In this document: piece by piece, positions 1 through 9,207 of the stretch
Layout: each line of letters opens with the position of its first letter
How positions within the stretch are numbered: position 1 is the stretch's first letter
NCBI RefSeq assembly: GCF_001439915.1
Contig: NZ_LMBW01000001.1
Location: forward strand, 886,512 to 950,511
DNA length: 64,000 nucleotides
From: Fredinandcohnia humi
Lineage (GTDB): Bacteria; Bacillota; Bacilli; Bacillales; Bacillaceae_L
Reading direction: 5' to 3'
Made by a program: the position numbers and the translations under genes
Notes under the pieces: generated by a model
Seen by the model: the letters and a program-made list of their open reading frames with translations, nothing else
What the model was told of the DNA's origin: nothing
Database searches by the model: none

Positions 1-94
1 ACGCACTATTACCATGCTTCAAAAAGTAATCCAATAAAATACTAGATTGTGTTAAAATATGTAGGACTTGAATTTGGAACCCGGGGGGAAGCTT
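1..94. other. Upstream gap before smc
   Basis: All three forward frames hit stops before base 50 and give no recognisable protein tail. The rnc gene that precedes smc in related genomes must therefore end outside the window. A G-rich ribosome-binding site (positions 81-90) precedes the smc ATG. No convincing promoter is visible. Confidence 0.5.
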
Positions 95-3000
95 ATGTTC
101 CTCAAACGTTTAGATATAGTAGGATTTAAATCGTTTGCTGAAAGAATTGCGGTAGATTTTGTACCTGGAGTAACGGCTGTCGTTGGACCCAATGGTAGTG
201 GGAAAAGTAATATTACAGACGGGATCCGTTGGGTTCTTGGAGAACAGTCGGCAAAATCACTGCGTGGAACGAAAATGGAAGATATCATTTTCGCAGGAAG
301 TGACAGTCGTAAAGCATTAAATGTGGCTGAAGTGACATTAACTTTGGATAATGAAGACCACTTTTTACCAATCGATTATCATGAAGTGAGCGTAACACGC
401 CGTGTCTATCGATCTGGTGAAAGTGAATTTTTAATAAATAAACAAGCATGTCGTCTAAAGGATATTGTTGATTTGTTTATGGATTCAGGACTTGGCCGTG
501 AAGCTTTTTCAATCATTAGTCAAGGAAAAGTAGAAGAAATTTTAAGCAGTAAAGCGGAAGAACGAAGAAGCATATTTGAAGAAGCCGCAGGGGTTTTAAA
601 GTACAAAACCCGTAAAAAGAAAGCGGAATATAAGCTTGCTGAGACACAGGAAAATTTAAATCGAGTAAACGACATTATTCATGAACTTGAATCACAAATC
701 GAACCACTGCAAATCCAGTCTTCGATTGCGAAAGACTATCTTGAGAAAAAAGAAGAACTGGAAACAATTGAAGTCGGTTTAACCGTGTTTGAAATCGAGG
801 ATCTTCACGAAAAATGGGAGAAGCTTTCAAAGCTTGTTGAAGAGCATAAGGAGCAGGAACTGGCTTTAAACACAAATCTTCAAAGCAAGGAAGCAAAAGT
901 TGAGGAACTAAGAACTGGAATCGAGGCTACTGATTCATCCATACATGAACTCCAACAACTTCTTTTACGTACGAGTGAGGAACTAGAAAAATTAGAAGGT
1001 CGAAAAGAAGTCTTAAAGGAACGTAAAAAAAATGCGACGCAAAATAAAGGTCAGCTTGAAAAATCGATTCTTGAATTGTCGCAAAAGCTTGAGAGCTTAA
1101 CCGAAGGAAAACATCATGAGCAACATGAGTTATTAAAGCTCAGTGAAGAAGTAAAGGAACTAGAAAAACAGCTAAAAGAAAAACAAATTTTACTTTCTTC
1201 TTTTGATCAAAACATTGAAGAAAAAATTGAGAATTTAAAAAGCGATTATTTTGAATTACTCAATAAGCAAGCTTCTTATCGGAACGAAGTGGGATATATT
1301 AAGGAACAGCTTGCACAACAGGATGCAAAAGTAGATCGGTTGGATGAAACAAATCGAAAATACTTAACAGAGCGCGAGGAAATACTTGATGAAAAAGTCC
1401 GACTCCAAACAAAGCTTTCTGTTATCGAGCAAGAAATCAATCATCAAATTGTTTCTTTTAGAGACTTACAAGCTAAGCTGGAAAATAGTAAGAAAAATTA
1501 TCAGAAGCAGGAAAGTATGCTCTATCAAGCATACCAATACCTTCAACAAACGAAATCAAGAAAAGAAATGCTTGAAGAAATGCAGGATGATTATTCCGGT
1601 TTCTTCCAGGGTGTAAAGGAAGTTTTAAAAGCAAGAAATGACCAGCTGCAAGGAATTGAAGGTGCAATTGCCGAGTTAATTCAGGTTCCTAAAGAATATG
1701 AAACTGCCATTGAAATTGCATTGGGTGCTGCAACACAGCATATTGTTGTGGACAACGAAAAAAATGCAAGAACTGCAATCCAATATTTAAAGAAAAATTC
1801 CTATGGCCGGGCAACATTTCTACCTTTGAATGTTATTAAGGACCGTTCGATATCGGCAACACAGCTTGTAGCGATCAAAGGGCATCCAGCGTTTATTGGT
1901 GTAGCTTCTGAATTAGTTACCTTTGAAGGAAGATATCAATCCGTTATCTCTAATCTGTTGGGAACTACTTTGATTAGCGCTGAATTAAAAGGCGCGAATG
2001 AACTTGCTACCCTTGTAGGACATAGGTATCGGGTTGTTACCCTTGAAGGTGATGTTGTCAATCCGGGTGGTTCGATGACCGGGGGAGCTGTTAAACAGAA
2101 ATCAAATTCTTTACTTAGCCGTGGTCGTGAACTTGAGTCAATTTCAGAAAAGCTCGTTGATATGGATACTAAAACTGCTGAACTTGAAAAAACGGTCAAG
2201 GAAAAGAAAAATCTAATCGCTGAACAAGAAAACATGCTTGAAAGCTTTCGTCAAGCTGGTGAATCATTGCGTTTAAAAGAGCAAACCATTAAAGGAGAAT
2301 ACCGCGAAGTTGCTTTAAAAGAGCAAAATGTGAATGAGCATTTGGAATTGTATGATGATGAGAAGCAACAGTATCAGGTAGATAAGGAAAAAATGACTGG
2401 TCGTTTAGAAGAGCTGAAATCTGAATTAGCTACTCTTGAAGAGGAGCTTTCCTTATTAGATAAGACCATTAGTAAGCTTAATTCGCAAAAATCTGACCAA
2501 CAGACCTCACGGGAAACTGTGCAAACGGAAATTACCGATCAAAAGGTTTTTCTTGCGAGAAGAAAACAAGCGCTAGAATATCAACAGGAGAAAATGAATC
2601 GCTTGGAAGAAGAAGTGAATGATAGATATGCCAGCCTTACTGATTTGAAAGAAGATTTAGCACTGCTTAATAATGAAATGACTTCGAGTAACTCCGGAGA
2701 AACGGAGCTTGAAGAAGCAGCAAAGCAAAAATCTAATGATAAAAATGAAACAGTTCAAATGATCAGTAATAAAAGAGAGTATCGCCTGAAACTGCAAACG
2801 ACACTTGAGGATCTTGAACGTGAATTAAAGGAATCAAGACGTCAATATAAGCAGCTTGTTGATATCTTACTGGATGAAGAAGTTAAGGTAAATCGCTTGG
2901 ATGTAGAATTGGAAAATTGTTTAACTCATCTTCGTGAGGAATATTTATTAACCTACGAAGCTGCAAAAGAACAATTTCCGCTTGAAATTGAAGTTTCCGA

Positions 3001-3664
3001 AGCGAGAACGAAGGTAAAACTAATAAAGCTTGCAATTGAAGAGCTGGGTACGGTGAACCTTGGCGCAATCGATGAGTATGACAGGGTTTCTGGGCGATAT
3101 ACGTTCTTGTCTGAACAGCAAAATGACCTGCAAGAAGCAAAGGATACATTGTTTCAGGTAATAGACGAAATGGATGATGAAATGAAAAAGAGATTTGAAT
3201 CTACTTTTACAAATATTCGCTCCCATTTTGAAACAGTTTTTCAAGCTTTGTTTGGTGGTGGACGAGCCGATCTCCGACTTACTGATCCCAATGATCTTCT
3301 AAATACAGGTGTTGAAATTGTAGCTCAACCACCTGGCAAAAAACTGCAAAACTTAGGCCTATTATCCGGTGGAGAAAGGGCATTGACCGCGATTGCGTTA
3401 TTATTTTCAATCCTTAAAGTTCGTCCTGTTCCATTTTGTGTATTGGATGAAGTTGAGGCCGCGCTTGATGAAGCAAATGTATTCCGTTTTGCGCAATATT
3501 TAAAAAAATTTAGTAAAGAAACCCAATTTATCGTGATCACCCACCGTAAAGGTACAATGGAAGGTGCAGATGTATTATATGGTGTGACCATGCAGGAATC
3601 GGGTGTTTCCAAACTTGTTTCAGTTCGTCTTGAAGAAAGCAAGGATTTGGTTACCAAAAACTAG
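95..3664 (+). CDS. smc: Chromosome partition protein Smc
   Basis: SMC ATPase that, with ScpA and ScpB, loads at ParB/parS sites and compacts and resolves the origin regions. The product is 1189 residues, the usual Bacillus length. Walker A GPNGSGKS lies at residues 31-38. Two long Glu/Lys/Gln-rich coiled coils flank a globular hinge near residues 500-670, which contains a Gly-rich stretch around GGSMTGGA. The C-terminal head carries the signature LSGGERAL and the Walker B region FCVLDEVEAALDEAN. I chose ATG 95 over an in-frame TTG at 68 because a GGGGGGAA ribosome-binding site ends five bases before it and the protein then begins MFLKRLDIVGFKSFA, as in the family. ftsY follows after 17 bp, so the two are probably co-transcribed. 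Confidence 0.98.
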   Translation: MFLKRLDIVGFKSFAERIAVDFVPGVTAVVGPNGSGKSNITDGIRWVLGEQSAKSLRGTKMEDIIFAGSDSRKALNVAEVTLTLDNEDHFLPIDYHEVSVTRRVYRSGESEFLINKQACRLKDIVDLFMDSGLGREAFSIISQGKVEEILSSKAEERRSIFEEAAGVLKYKTRKKKAEYKLAETQENLNRVNDIIHELESQIEPLQIQSSIAKDYLEKKEELETIEVGLTVFEIEDLHEKWEKLSKLVEEHKEQELALNTNLQSKEAKVEELRTGIEATDSSIHELQQLLLRTSEELEKLEGRKEVLKERKKNATQNKGQLEKSILELSQKLESLTEGKHHEQHELLKLSEEVKELEKQLKEKQILLSSFDQNIEEKIENLKSDYFELLNKQASYRNEVGYIKEQLAQQDAKVDRLDETNRKYLTEREEILDEKVRLQTKLSVIEQEINHQIVSFRDLQAKLENSKKNYQKQESMLYQAYQYLQQTKSRKEMLEEMQDDYSGFFQGVKEVLKARNDQLQGIEGAIAELIQVPKEYETAIEIALGAATQHIVVDNEKNARTAIQYLKKNSYGRATFLPLNVIKDRSISATQLVAIKGHPAFIGVASELVTFEGRYQSVISNLLGTTLISAELKGANELATLVGHRYRVVTLEGDVVNPGGSMTGGAVKQKSNSLLSRGRELESISEKLVDMDTKTAELEKTVKEKKNLIAEQENMLESFRQAGESLRLKEQTIKGEYREVALKEQNVNEHLELYDDEKQQYQVDKEKMTGRLEELKSELATLEEELSLLDKTISKLNSQKSDQQTSRETVQTEITDQKVFLARRKQALEYQQEKMNRLEEEVNDRYASLTDLKEDLALLNNEMTSSNSGETELEEAAKQKSNDKNETVQMISNKREYRLKLQTTLEDLERELKESRRQYKQLVDILLDEEVKVNRLDVELENCLTHLREEYLLTYEAAKEQFPLEIEVSEARTKVKLIKLAIEELGTVNLGAIDEYDRVSGRYTFLSEQQNDLQEAKDTLFQVIDEMDDEMKKRFESTFTNIRSHFETVFQALFGGGRADLRLTDPNDLLNTGVEIVAQPPGKKLQNLGLLSGGERALTAIALLFSILKVRPVPFCVLDEVEAALDEANVFRFAQYLKKFSKETQFIVITHRKGTMEGADVLYGVTMQESGVSKLVSVRLEESKDLVTKN

Positions 3665-3681
3665 AATGAAAGGGGATTGTC

Positions 3682-4671
3682 ATGAGCTTTTTTAAGAAAT
3701 TAAAAGAAAAGATTACAAATCAAGCTGATGCAGTAACTGAAAAATTTAAGGATGGTTTATCTAAAACTCGTAATTCCTTTTCCGAACGGGTTAATGATTT
3801 AGTTGCTCGCTATCGAAAGGTTGATGAGGACTTTTTTGAAGAGCTTGAAGAAATTTTAATTGCTGCTGACGTCGGCGTTTCCACCGTTATGGAACTAATA
3901 GATGAGTTAAAGATGGAAGTAAAGAAAAGAAACATTCAGGACACAAGAGAGGTTCAAAGTGTTATTTCCGAAAAACTTGTTGAAATATACCAGGGCACTG
4001 AGGAGAAATCTCCAAAGCTGAATATTCAGGATGAAGGACTCACTGTCATTTTAGTAGTCGGTGTTAATGGTGTTGGTAAAACAACATCGATCGGGAAAAT
4101 TGCAAATCGCCTAAAAAATGAAGGTAAATCTGTCCTATTAGCAGCGGGAGATACATTCCGTGCAGGTGCAATTCAGCAGTTGGAAGTTTGGGGTGACCGT
4201 GTTGGTGTAGAGACAATCAAACAATCTGAAGGATCAGATCCTGCAGCGGTTATGTTTGATGCGGTTCAAGCGGCAAAATCACGTAATGTTGATGTGTTAA
4301 TATGTGATACAGCGGGACGACTTCAAAACAAAGTGAACCTCATGAAAGAGCTTGAAAAGGTAAAACGGGTCATCGAACGTGAATTACCTGGGGCTCCACA
4401 TGAAGTATTACTTGTCCTCGATGCAACAACTGGACAAAATGCTTTAACACAAGCGAAAACATTTTCTGCGGCTACAAATGTAACTGGGATTGTGTTAACA
4501 AAATTAGACGGTACAGCAAAGGGTGGAATTGTCCTTGCGATTCGAAATGAACTAAACATCCCTGTTAAACTTATTGGATTAGGAGAAAAGATTGACGACC
4601 TCCAGGAATTCGATGCGCAAAACTATGTCTACGGCTTGTTCGCAGATCTAGTCGAAACAACAGAAGAATAA
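3682..4671 (+). CDS. ftsY: Signal recognition particle receptor FtsY
   Basis: GTPase that docks SRP-ribosome complexes at the membrane for co-translational insertion. It has 329 residues. There is a short charged N-terminal stretch instead of the long acidic A domain of enterobacteria, then the NG domain. G1 GVNGVGKTTS is near residues 127-136, followed by DTFRAGAIQQLE, DTAGRLQNK, TKLDGTAKGG and GLGEKIDDL. An AAAGGGG ribosome-binding site precedes ATG 3682. Its partner Ffh is encoded two genes downstream beyond a terminator, so the two SRP GTPases are adjacent but separately transcribed. Confidence 0.97.
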   Translation: MSFFKKLKEKITNQADAVTEKFKDGLSKTRNSFSERVNDLVARYRKVDEDFFEELEEILIAADVGVSTVMELIDELKMEVKKRNIQDTREVQSVISEKLVEIYQGTEEKSPKLNIQDEGLTVILVVGVNGVGKTTSIGKIANRLKNEGKSVLLAAGDTFRAGAIQQLEVWGDRVGVETIKQSEGSDPAAVMFDAVQAAKSRNVDVLICDTAGRLQNKVNLMKELEKVKRVIERELPGAPHEVLLVLDATTGQNALTQAKTFSAATNVTGIVLTKLDGTAKGGIVLAIRNELNIPVKLIGLGEKIDDLQEFDAQNYVYGLFADLVETTEE

Positions 4672-4681
4672 TCCAATCCCC

Positions 4682-4708
4682 AAGAGCCTGATTCCCAGGC
4701 TCTTTTTC
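4682..4708 (+). terminator. Rho-independent terminator after ftsY
   Basis: A 9-bp stem (4682-4690 with 4696-4704, AAGAGCCTG/CAGGCTCTT), a 5-base loop and a T tract start 10 bases past the ftsY stop. It closes the smc-ftsY unit. Confidence 0.85.
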
Positions 4709-4754
4709 AAATGTAGTTCTGTTACTTGCGCATTTCTTAGTAAAGTAAAACAGC

Positions 4755-4783
4755 TTGACAACCTGTTAGAAAATAGGTAAACT
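4755..4783 (+). promoter_or_regulatory. Sigma-A type promoter for ylxM-ffh
   Basis: A consensus -35 TTGACA (4755-4760), a 17-bp spacer and -10 TAAACT (4778-4783) lie between the ftsY terminator and the ylxM start. Confidence 0.75.
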
Positions 4784-4824
4784 AGTGACTGTAAAGGTAT
4801 TTCACTTAACAAGGGGGAGATACT

Positions 4825-5154
4825 ATGCTTGAAAAAACGACGAGAATGAATTATCTCTACGATTTCTATCAATCGTTGTTAACACCAAAGCAAAGAAACT
4901 ATATGTCTTTATATTACTTAGATGACTTTTCCCTTGGTGAAATAGCAGAGGAATATGAAATTAGTCGTCAAGCTGTCTATGATAATATCAAGCGTACAGA
5001 GACAATGCTTGAAGAGTATGAGGAAAAACTGTTACTATTTCAGAAATTTCAAGAGCGCAGAAAACTGTTTGCTGAGCTAAAACAACTATCACATAAATCT
5101 GATGATAGCCTAGAGCTTCAAAATGTGATACAGTTGCTTGAGAAATTAGAATAG
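4825..5154 (+). CDS. ylxM: SRP-associated HTH protein YlxM
   Basis: Small helix-turn-helix protein of 109 residues from the YlxM/p13 family, almost always encoded directly before ffh. The middle (about residues 20-60) looks like a sigma-70 region 4 fold: [20 protein letters not shown], then [15 protein letters not shown]. The C-terminal third is charged and helical. It starts at ATG 4825 behind AAGGGGGAG. Its fixed position suggests a role in SRP assembly or regulation, but its biochemical function is not clear from sequence. Confidence 0.93.
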   Translation: MLEKTTRMNYLYDFYQSLLTPKQRNYMSLYYLDDFSLGEIAEEYEISRQAVYDNIKRTETMLEEYEEKLLLFQKFQERRKLFAELKQLSHKSDDSLELQNVIQLLEKLE

Positions 5155-5166
5155 GAGGCGGCAAGA

Positions 5167-6507
5167 ATGGCATTTGAAGGATTAGCCGACCGACTGCAAG
5201 GAACACTACAGAAAATTCGCGGTAAGGGTAAAGTATCAGAATCCGATGTAAAGGAAATGATGCGTGAGGTTCGTCTTGCCCTTCTTGAAGCAGACGTTAA
5301 CTTCAAGGTTGTTAAGGATTTTGTAAAACGTGTTAGTGAAAGAGCAATTGGACAAGAAGTAATGAAAAGCTTAACTCCAGGACAGCAGGTTATTAAAGTC
5401 GTTCAGGAGGAGCTTACCGCATTAATGGGTGGCGAGCAAAGTAAGATTGCAGTTGCCAAAAGACCTCCAACTGTTATTATGATGGTTGGTTTACAAGGTG
5501 CTGGTAAAACAACCACTACCGGGAAACTCGCAAATCTATTACGAAAAAAACATAATCGCAACCCACTTCTAGTAGCTGCTGACATCTATCGTCCAGCCGC
5601 AATTGACCAATTGCAAACTTTAGGAAAACAACTTAATATGCCGGTTTTTTCACTTGGTGACAAAATTAGTCCTGTTGAAATTGCAAAGCAAGCAATCGAA
5701 AAGGCGAAAGAAGAGCATAACGACTATGTAATAATCGATACCGCCGGCCGTTTGCACATTGATGAAGAACTGATGGATGAGCTTAAGCAAGTCAAAGAAA
5801 TTGCACAGCCTGATGAGATTTTCCTTGTTGTCGATGCAATGACAGGCCAGGATGCAGTCAACGTGGCACAAAGCTTTAATGATTTATTGGGTTTAACTGG
5901 TGTGGTTTTAACAAAACTTGACGGAGATACCCGTGGTGGTGCAGCATTATCTGTTAAGGCTGTAACAAATACACCAATTAAATTTGTGGGTCTTGGTGAA
6001 AAGCTGGATGCGATAGAAGCATTCCATCCGGAACGTATGGCTTCTCGTATTTTAGGCATGGGAGATGTACTTTCCCTTATCGAAAAAGCCCAAGCTTCTG
6101 TTGATGAGGATAAAGCAAAAGAGCTAGAAAAGAAATTTAAGTCAATGTCTTTTACATTCGATGATTTCCTTGACCAGTTAGCACAGGTGCGTAAAATGGG
6201 TCCACTTGATGAGATTCTTGGTATGTTGCCAGGTGCTAACAAAATGAAGGGTCTGAAGAATGTTCAGGTCGATGATAAACAAATCGGCCATGTTGAAGCG
6301 ATCATTCGCTCGATGACAAAAGTTGAAAGAGAACAACCTGAAATCATTAATTCAAGTCGTAAAAAGCGAATTGCAAAAGGTAGCGGTCGCACTGTTCAAG
6401 AAGTGAACCGTCTATTAAAGCAATTTGAAGACATGAAGAAAATGATGAAGCAAATGACAAACATGACAAAAGGCAAGAAAAAAGGACTTAAGTTTCCTTT
6501 TATGTAA
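5167..6507 (+). CDS. ffh: Signal recognition particle protein Ffh (SRP54)
   Basis: GTPase subunit of SRP that binds signal sequences and 4.5S/6S RNA. It has 446 residues: an N domain, a G domain with GLQGAGKTTT (from about residue 108), DTAGRLHIDEE, TKLDGDTRGG and GLGEKLDAIE, and a Met-rich C-terminal M domain. The M domain ends in repeated MKKMMKQM-type helices that line the signal-peptide groove. It follows ylxM by 12 bp with ribosome-binding site TAGGAGG and shares its promoter. No terminator with a good T tract follows it. A hairpin at 6517-6542 lacks one. Confidence 0.98.
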   Translation: MAFEGLADRLQGTLQKIRGKGKVSESDVKEMMREVRLALLEADVNFKVVKDFVKRVSERAIGQEVMKSLTPGQQVIKVVQEELTALMGGEQSKIAVAKRPPTVIMMVGLQGAGKTTTTGKLANLLRKKHNRNPLLVAADIYRPAAIDQLQTLGKQLNMPVFSLGDKISPVEIAKQAIEKAKEEHNDYVIIDTAGRLHIDEELMDELKQVKEIAQPDEIFLVVDAMTGQDAVNVAQSFNDLLGLTGVVLTKLDGDTRGGAALSVKAVTNTPIKFVGLGEKLDAIEAFHPERMASRILGMGDVLSLIEKAQASVDEDKAKELEKKFKSMSFTFDDFLDQLAQVRKMGPLDEILGMLPGANKMKGLKNVQVDDKQIGHVEAIIRSMTKVEREQPEIINSSRKKRIAKGSGRTVQEVNRLLKQFEDMKKMMKQMTNMTKGKKKGLKFPFM

Positions 6508-6590
6508 GTGGAAAATTCAAGAAAAGGTATAGCTTTTTCTTGAAAAAGTGTAGTAATAATAACCATTTCATAGATGTAAAGAAAAAATAC

Positions 6591-6619
6591 TTTACAAACA
6601 GATGTGGAACAGTTAATAT
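6591..6619 (+). promoter_or_regulatory. Sigma-A type promoter for rpsP
   Basis: -35 TTTACA (6591-6596), 17-bp spacer, -10 TAATAT (6614-6619), about 40 bp upstream of the rpsP start. Confidence 0.7.
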
Positions 6620-6657
6620 TATATCTTGTTGAAATAATTTCGGAGGTGCTATATTAA

Positions 6658-6930
6658 ATGGCAGTAAAAATTCGTTTAAAACGCATAGGAGCAAAAAAAT
6701 CTCCTTTCTATCGTATCGTAGTAGCTGATTCTCGTTCACCACGTGATGGACGTCAAATTGAAACACTTGGAACTTATAATCCAATTGTTCAACCTGCAGA
6801 GGTTAAAATTGATGAAGAGTTAGCATTAAAATGGTTACAAAATGGAGCGAAACCATCTGATACTGTTCGTAACTTGTTCTCAAAACAAGGTATTATGGAG
6901 AAATTCCATAACGTAAAAAACGGTAAGTAA
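6658..6930 (+). CDS. rpsP: 30S ribosomal protein bS16
   Basis: Ribosomal protein of 90 residues that binds 16S rRNA and is needed for 30S assembly. The start [20 protein letters not shown] and the [14 protein letters not shown] motif are diagnostic. CGGAGGTG precedes ATG 6658. Its TAA overlaps the first possible khpA start (TAATG), so translation of the two is probably coupled. Confidence 0.98.
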   Translation: MAVKIRLKRIGAKKSPFYRIVVADSRSPRDGRQIETLGTYNPIVQPAEVKIDEELALKWLQNGAKPSDTVRNLFSKQGIMEKFHNVKNGK

Positions 6931-7175
6931 TGGGTGACCTACAGATGAAAGAGTTAATTAAAACAATTGTACAGCCACTTGTTGATCATCCTGAGGAAGT
7001 TGAAGTAAATGAGACTTCCGACAACCGCAATATCACGTATTTACTAAGTGTAAATAAAGAAGATATGGGTAAAGTTATCGGGAAACAAGGCCGTGTCATT
7101 AAGGCGATTAGAACTGTTGTCTATGCAGCAGGAACAGGCCATAATAAACGAATTCATCTAGAAATTAACGAATGA
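6930..7175 (+). CDS. khpA: KH-domain RNA-binding protein KhpA (YlqC)
   Basis: Small single-KH protein. In other Firmicutes it works with KhpB (Jag/EloR) as an RNA chaperone affecting cell elongation. The GxxG loop is visible in VIGKQGRV near residue 50, flanked by MGKV and IKAIRTVVYAA. ATG 6930 gives 81 residues and overlaps the rpsP stop by one base. An internal ATG at 6945 (MKELIKTIVQP) would give 76 residues and has GGGTGA in front of it, so the start is not certain. It is followed by a repeat element and a terminator. Confidence 0.93.
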   Translation: MGDLQMKELIKTIVQPLVDHPEEVEVNETSDNRNITYLLSVNKEDMGKVIGKQGRVIKAIRTVVYAAGTGHNKRIHLEINE

Positions 7176-7188
7176 AAAGAAAAGTGAA

Positions 7189-7343
7189 GGCGGCTTGGTC
7201 AGAAACTAGAAATCTGGCCGACTAAAATCGCCACGTCCTGTGGCAATGTCGGCACTAGCACATCCTGTGCGTCGGAGACTCCGACGAAGAAGCGTTTTTT
7301 GCTCCTGCTGGAGGAGTTGAAGATTTTCGAGTTTCTAGCCGCC
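7189..7343. repeat. Family A dispersed repeat, copy A1 (khpA/ylqD gap)
   Basis: A hairpin-rich element of about 155 bp. The ends are inverted: 7189-7195 (GGCGGCT) pairs with 7337-7343, and 7201-7207 (AGAAACT) pairs with 7330-7336, with a 5-base bulge. Inside are short hairpins at 7230-7244 (GCCACGTCCTGTGGC), 7258-7270 (GCACATCCTGTGC), 7271-7285 (GTCGGAGACTCCGAC) and 7302-7313. The first two recur exactly, as the reverse complement, in the copy at 52580-52621. No open reading frame is present. Confidence 0.75.
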
Positions 7344-7362
7344 GGAACTAGACACAACAGAG

Positions 7363-7394
7363 AAAAAGGGAGAGGGAAACCTCCCCCTTTTTTT
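7363..7394 (+). terminator. Rho-independent terminator before ylqD
   Basis: A GC-rich stem (7363-7375 with 7380-7393, one mismatch) with a GAAA loop. An A-run on the left and a T-run on the right could allow function in either direction. It should end most rpsP-khpA transcripts. I see no strong new promoter before ylqD, so ylqD-rimM-trmD may depend on read-through. Confidence 0.75.
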
Positions 7395-7422
7395 CTATCA
7401 AAATGTAAGGGTTGTGTGCGGT

Positions 7423-7809
7423 GTGAAAATCATTCAAACAGTTGAAGTGAAACAAATTTTAACGGAAAATAGTAAAGCAAAGCTTATCGGTTCTTTGCAA
7501 ACGAACAAGGACCAACTTCTCAAAGAGTGCGAACAGCTTAAATTTGAACTTAAAAAAATGGAAAAACTGAAGAAATTCGATCCTATAAAAATTAAACAAT
7601 ATTTTACAAACGAAATGGACCTTAGACAGGAAAAAGTCAAACAACTCGAGTTTCAAATCGAACAAATACATATGCTACCACTAGGCAGTGAAATAAAAGA
7701 AAAAGAGGTTCAATCCATTTTTGACATAAATGTAGGCGAGAACTGGGATGAAACAACAACTGCACGAACAATCGTAATCAAAGAAGGTATAGTTGAAGAA
7801 ATTCGTTAG
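7423..7809 (+). CDS. ylqD: Conserved protein YlqD
   Basis: Conserved Bacillaceae protein of unknown function, 128 residues from GTG 7423. The first part is a charged coiled coil (about residues 20-90: [20 protein letters not shown] and onward). The C-terminal third is compact and beta-rich and ends [14 protein letters not shown] 7423 ([13 protein letters not shown]) is preferred over GTG 7414 because AAGGG at 7407-7411 is spaced correctly only for it, and the length then equals that of the B. subtilis protein as I recall it. rimM begins 11 bp downstream. Confidence 0.88.
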   Translation: MKIIQTVEVKQILTENSKAKLIGSLQTNKDQLLKECEQLKFELKKMEKLKKFDPIKIKQYFTNEMDLRQEKVKQLEFQIEQIHMLPLGSEIKEKEVQSIFDINVGENWDETTTARTIVIKEGIVEEIR

Positions 7810-7820
7810 AGGTGAAAGAA

Positions 7821-8333
7821 ATGGACAAATGGTATAATGTCGGAAAAATTGTGAATACACACGGAATCAAAGGTGAGGTTCGCATTATCTCAAGAACGGA
7901 TTTTCCTGAGGAACGATACAGGGCAGGAAATACATTACATATTTTTATGGAAGAAAAAGAGCCAATTGAAGTTAAAGTTCAATCACACCGAACTCACAAA
8001 AATTTTGATTTAGTTACTTTTGCGGGATTTGACAACGTAAACGATGTTGAGCGGTTTAAAGGAGCTCTTGTTAAAGTTCATGAAAGTCAGCTTGAGGAAT
8101 TAGAAGCCGGAGAATTTTACTTCCATGAAATTATCGGTTGTACGGTTGTAACAGAGGAAGGCGAAGAGATAGGGGCAATTAACGAGATTTTAACACCCGG
8201 TGCTAACGATGTTTGGGTTGTTAAGGGAGCAAGAGGTAAGGAAATATTAATTCCGTTTATTGATGATATTGTAAAGGAAATTGATGTTAAGGAAAAAAGG
8301 ATTGTCATTCACCTCATGGAAGGATTAATTTAA
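7821..8333 (+). CDS. rimM: Ribosome maturation factor RimM
   Basis: Assembly factor for the 30S head, acting on 16S rRNA helices near protein uS19. It has 170 residues: an N-terminal beta-barrel starting [17 protein letters not shown] and a C-terminal PRC-barrel with [12 protein letters not shown] and [13 protein letters not shown] 7821 is used rather than GTG 7812 because the ribosome-binding site GAGGTGA (7809-7815) would overlap the earlier start. trmD follows after one base, so the pair is translationally linked, as is usual. Confidence 0.97.
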   Translation: MDKWYNVGKIVNTHGIKGEVRIISRTDFPEERYRAGNTLHIFMEEKEPIEVKVQSHRTHKNFDLVTFAGFDNVNDVERFKGALVKVHESQLEELEAGEFYFHEIIGCTVVTEEGEEIGAINEILTPGANDVWVVKGARGKEILIPFIDDIVKEIDVKEKRIVIHLMEGLI

Positions 8334-8334
8334 C

Positions 8335-9072
8335 ATGAAAATTGATATCTTGACCCTGTTCCCTAACATGTTTGAGGGTGTATTAGGTGAATCCATTTTA
8401 AAAAAGGCTCAGGAAAAGGAAAAGGTTTCGTTTAGCGTTGTGAATTTCCGTGAATACGCGGATAACAAGCATCAAAAAGTTGATGATTATCCATATGGCG
8501 GCGGGGCTGGAATGGTATTAATGCCACAGCCGATCTTTGATGCAGTTGAGGATTTAACGAAACAAACAGAATCAAAGCCGAAGGTAATTCTTCTATGCCC
8601 TCAAGGTGAAAGATTCACCCAACAAAAAGCGCAAAGCTTGGCAAAGGAAGAACACCTCATTTTTATCTGCGGCCATTATGAGGGCTATGATGAAAGAATA
8701 CGTGAACACTTGAGCACAGAAGAAATTTCAATTGGTGATTTTGTCTTAACTGGTGGCGAGCTTGCTGCAATGGTTATCACAGATAGTGTCGTACGACTTT
8801 TGCCAGGTGTTTTGGGAAATGAGGACTCACCTGTACTTGACTCCCATAGTACAGGAATATTGGAGCATCCCCATTATACAAGACCAGCAGAATTTAGGGG
8901 GATGACCGTACCGGACGTGTTGTTATCGGGAAATCATATGCATATTGAAGAATGGCGGGAAAAAGAATCACTTCGCCGGACCTATAAAAGAAGACCAGAT
9001 TTACTCGAAAACTACCAGCTATCACCTAAGCAAGAAAAATGGGTAGAAGAATTTAAATTAGATGAAGAGTAG
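8335..9072 (+). CDS. trmD: tRNA (guanine-N1)-methyltransferase TrmD
   Basis: SPOUT-class enzyme that methylates G37 of tRNAs using S-adenosylmethionine and so prevents +1 frameshifting. It has 245 residues. The trefoil-knot cofactor site is visible in [27 protein letters not shown] and [13 protein letters not shown]. The C-terminal helical domain ends with YKRRPDLL. Its start lies one base after the rimM stop. rplS follows behind its own promoter and leader. Confidence 0.98.
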   Translation: MKIDILTLFPNMFEGVLGESILKKAQEKEKVSFSVVNFREYADNKHQKVDDYPYGGGAGMVLMPQPIFDAVEDLTKQTESKPKVILLCPQGERFTQQKAQSLAKEEHLIFICGHYEGYDERIREHLSTEEISIGDFVLTGGELAAMVITDSVVRLLPGVLGNEDSPVLDSHSTGILEHPHYTRPAEFRGMTVPDVLLSGNHMHIEEWREKESLRRTYKRRPDLLENYQLSPKQEKWVEEFKLDEE

Positions 9073-9075
9073 CTA

Positions 9076-9104
9076 TTGCAACAATTACAGGATTATGGTA
9101 ATAT
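9076..9104 (+). promoter_or_regulatory. Sigma-A type promoter for rplS
   Basis: -35 TTGCAA (9076-9081), 17-bp spacer, -10 TAATAT (9099-9104). It begins just past the trmD stop and drives the structured leader and rplS. Confidence 0.7.
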
Positions 9105-9110
9105 ACTCTT

Positions 9111-9198
9111 TGTGACTTAGGACTTTTTGTCCGTTGTCTTATTAAGATGTTCCGCTGCAATGAATAGATATTGGTAAGAGCATCTGTTGGAAGGAGTT
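9111..9198 (+). promoter_or_regulatory. Structured rplS leader (probable L19 leader)
   Basis: Two hairpins lie between the promoter and the rplS start. The first is GAC/GGAC paired with GTCC/GTC (9114-9138, T loop). The second is longer, closed by AGATG (9145-9149) with CATCT (9181-9185), right before the ribosome-binding site AAGGAG (9191-9196). Position and form fit the ribosomal protein L19 autoregulatory leader known in Bacillus. I have not matched it to the covariance model. Confidence 0.6.
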
Positions 9199-9207
9199 GA
9201 AAAGACG

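Noticed and set aside
52-3657. Several reverse-strand and off-frame open frames across smc
   Set aside because: They overlap a clear full-length smc, lack ribosome-binding sites and recognisable motifs.
6517-6542. Hairpin after ffh as a terminator
   Set aside because: The stem is A/T-rich and purine-rich sequence, not a T tract, follows; not supported as rho-independent.
7189-7343. A1 as a transposon with inverted ends
   Set aside because: No transposase, no target duplication found, and inverted ends are bulged; kept as a repeat only.
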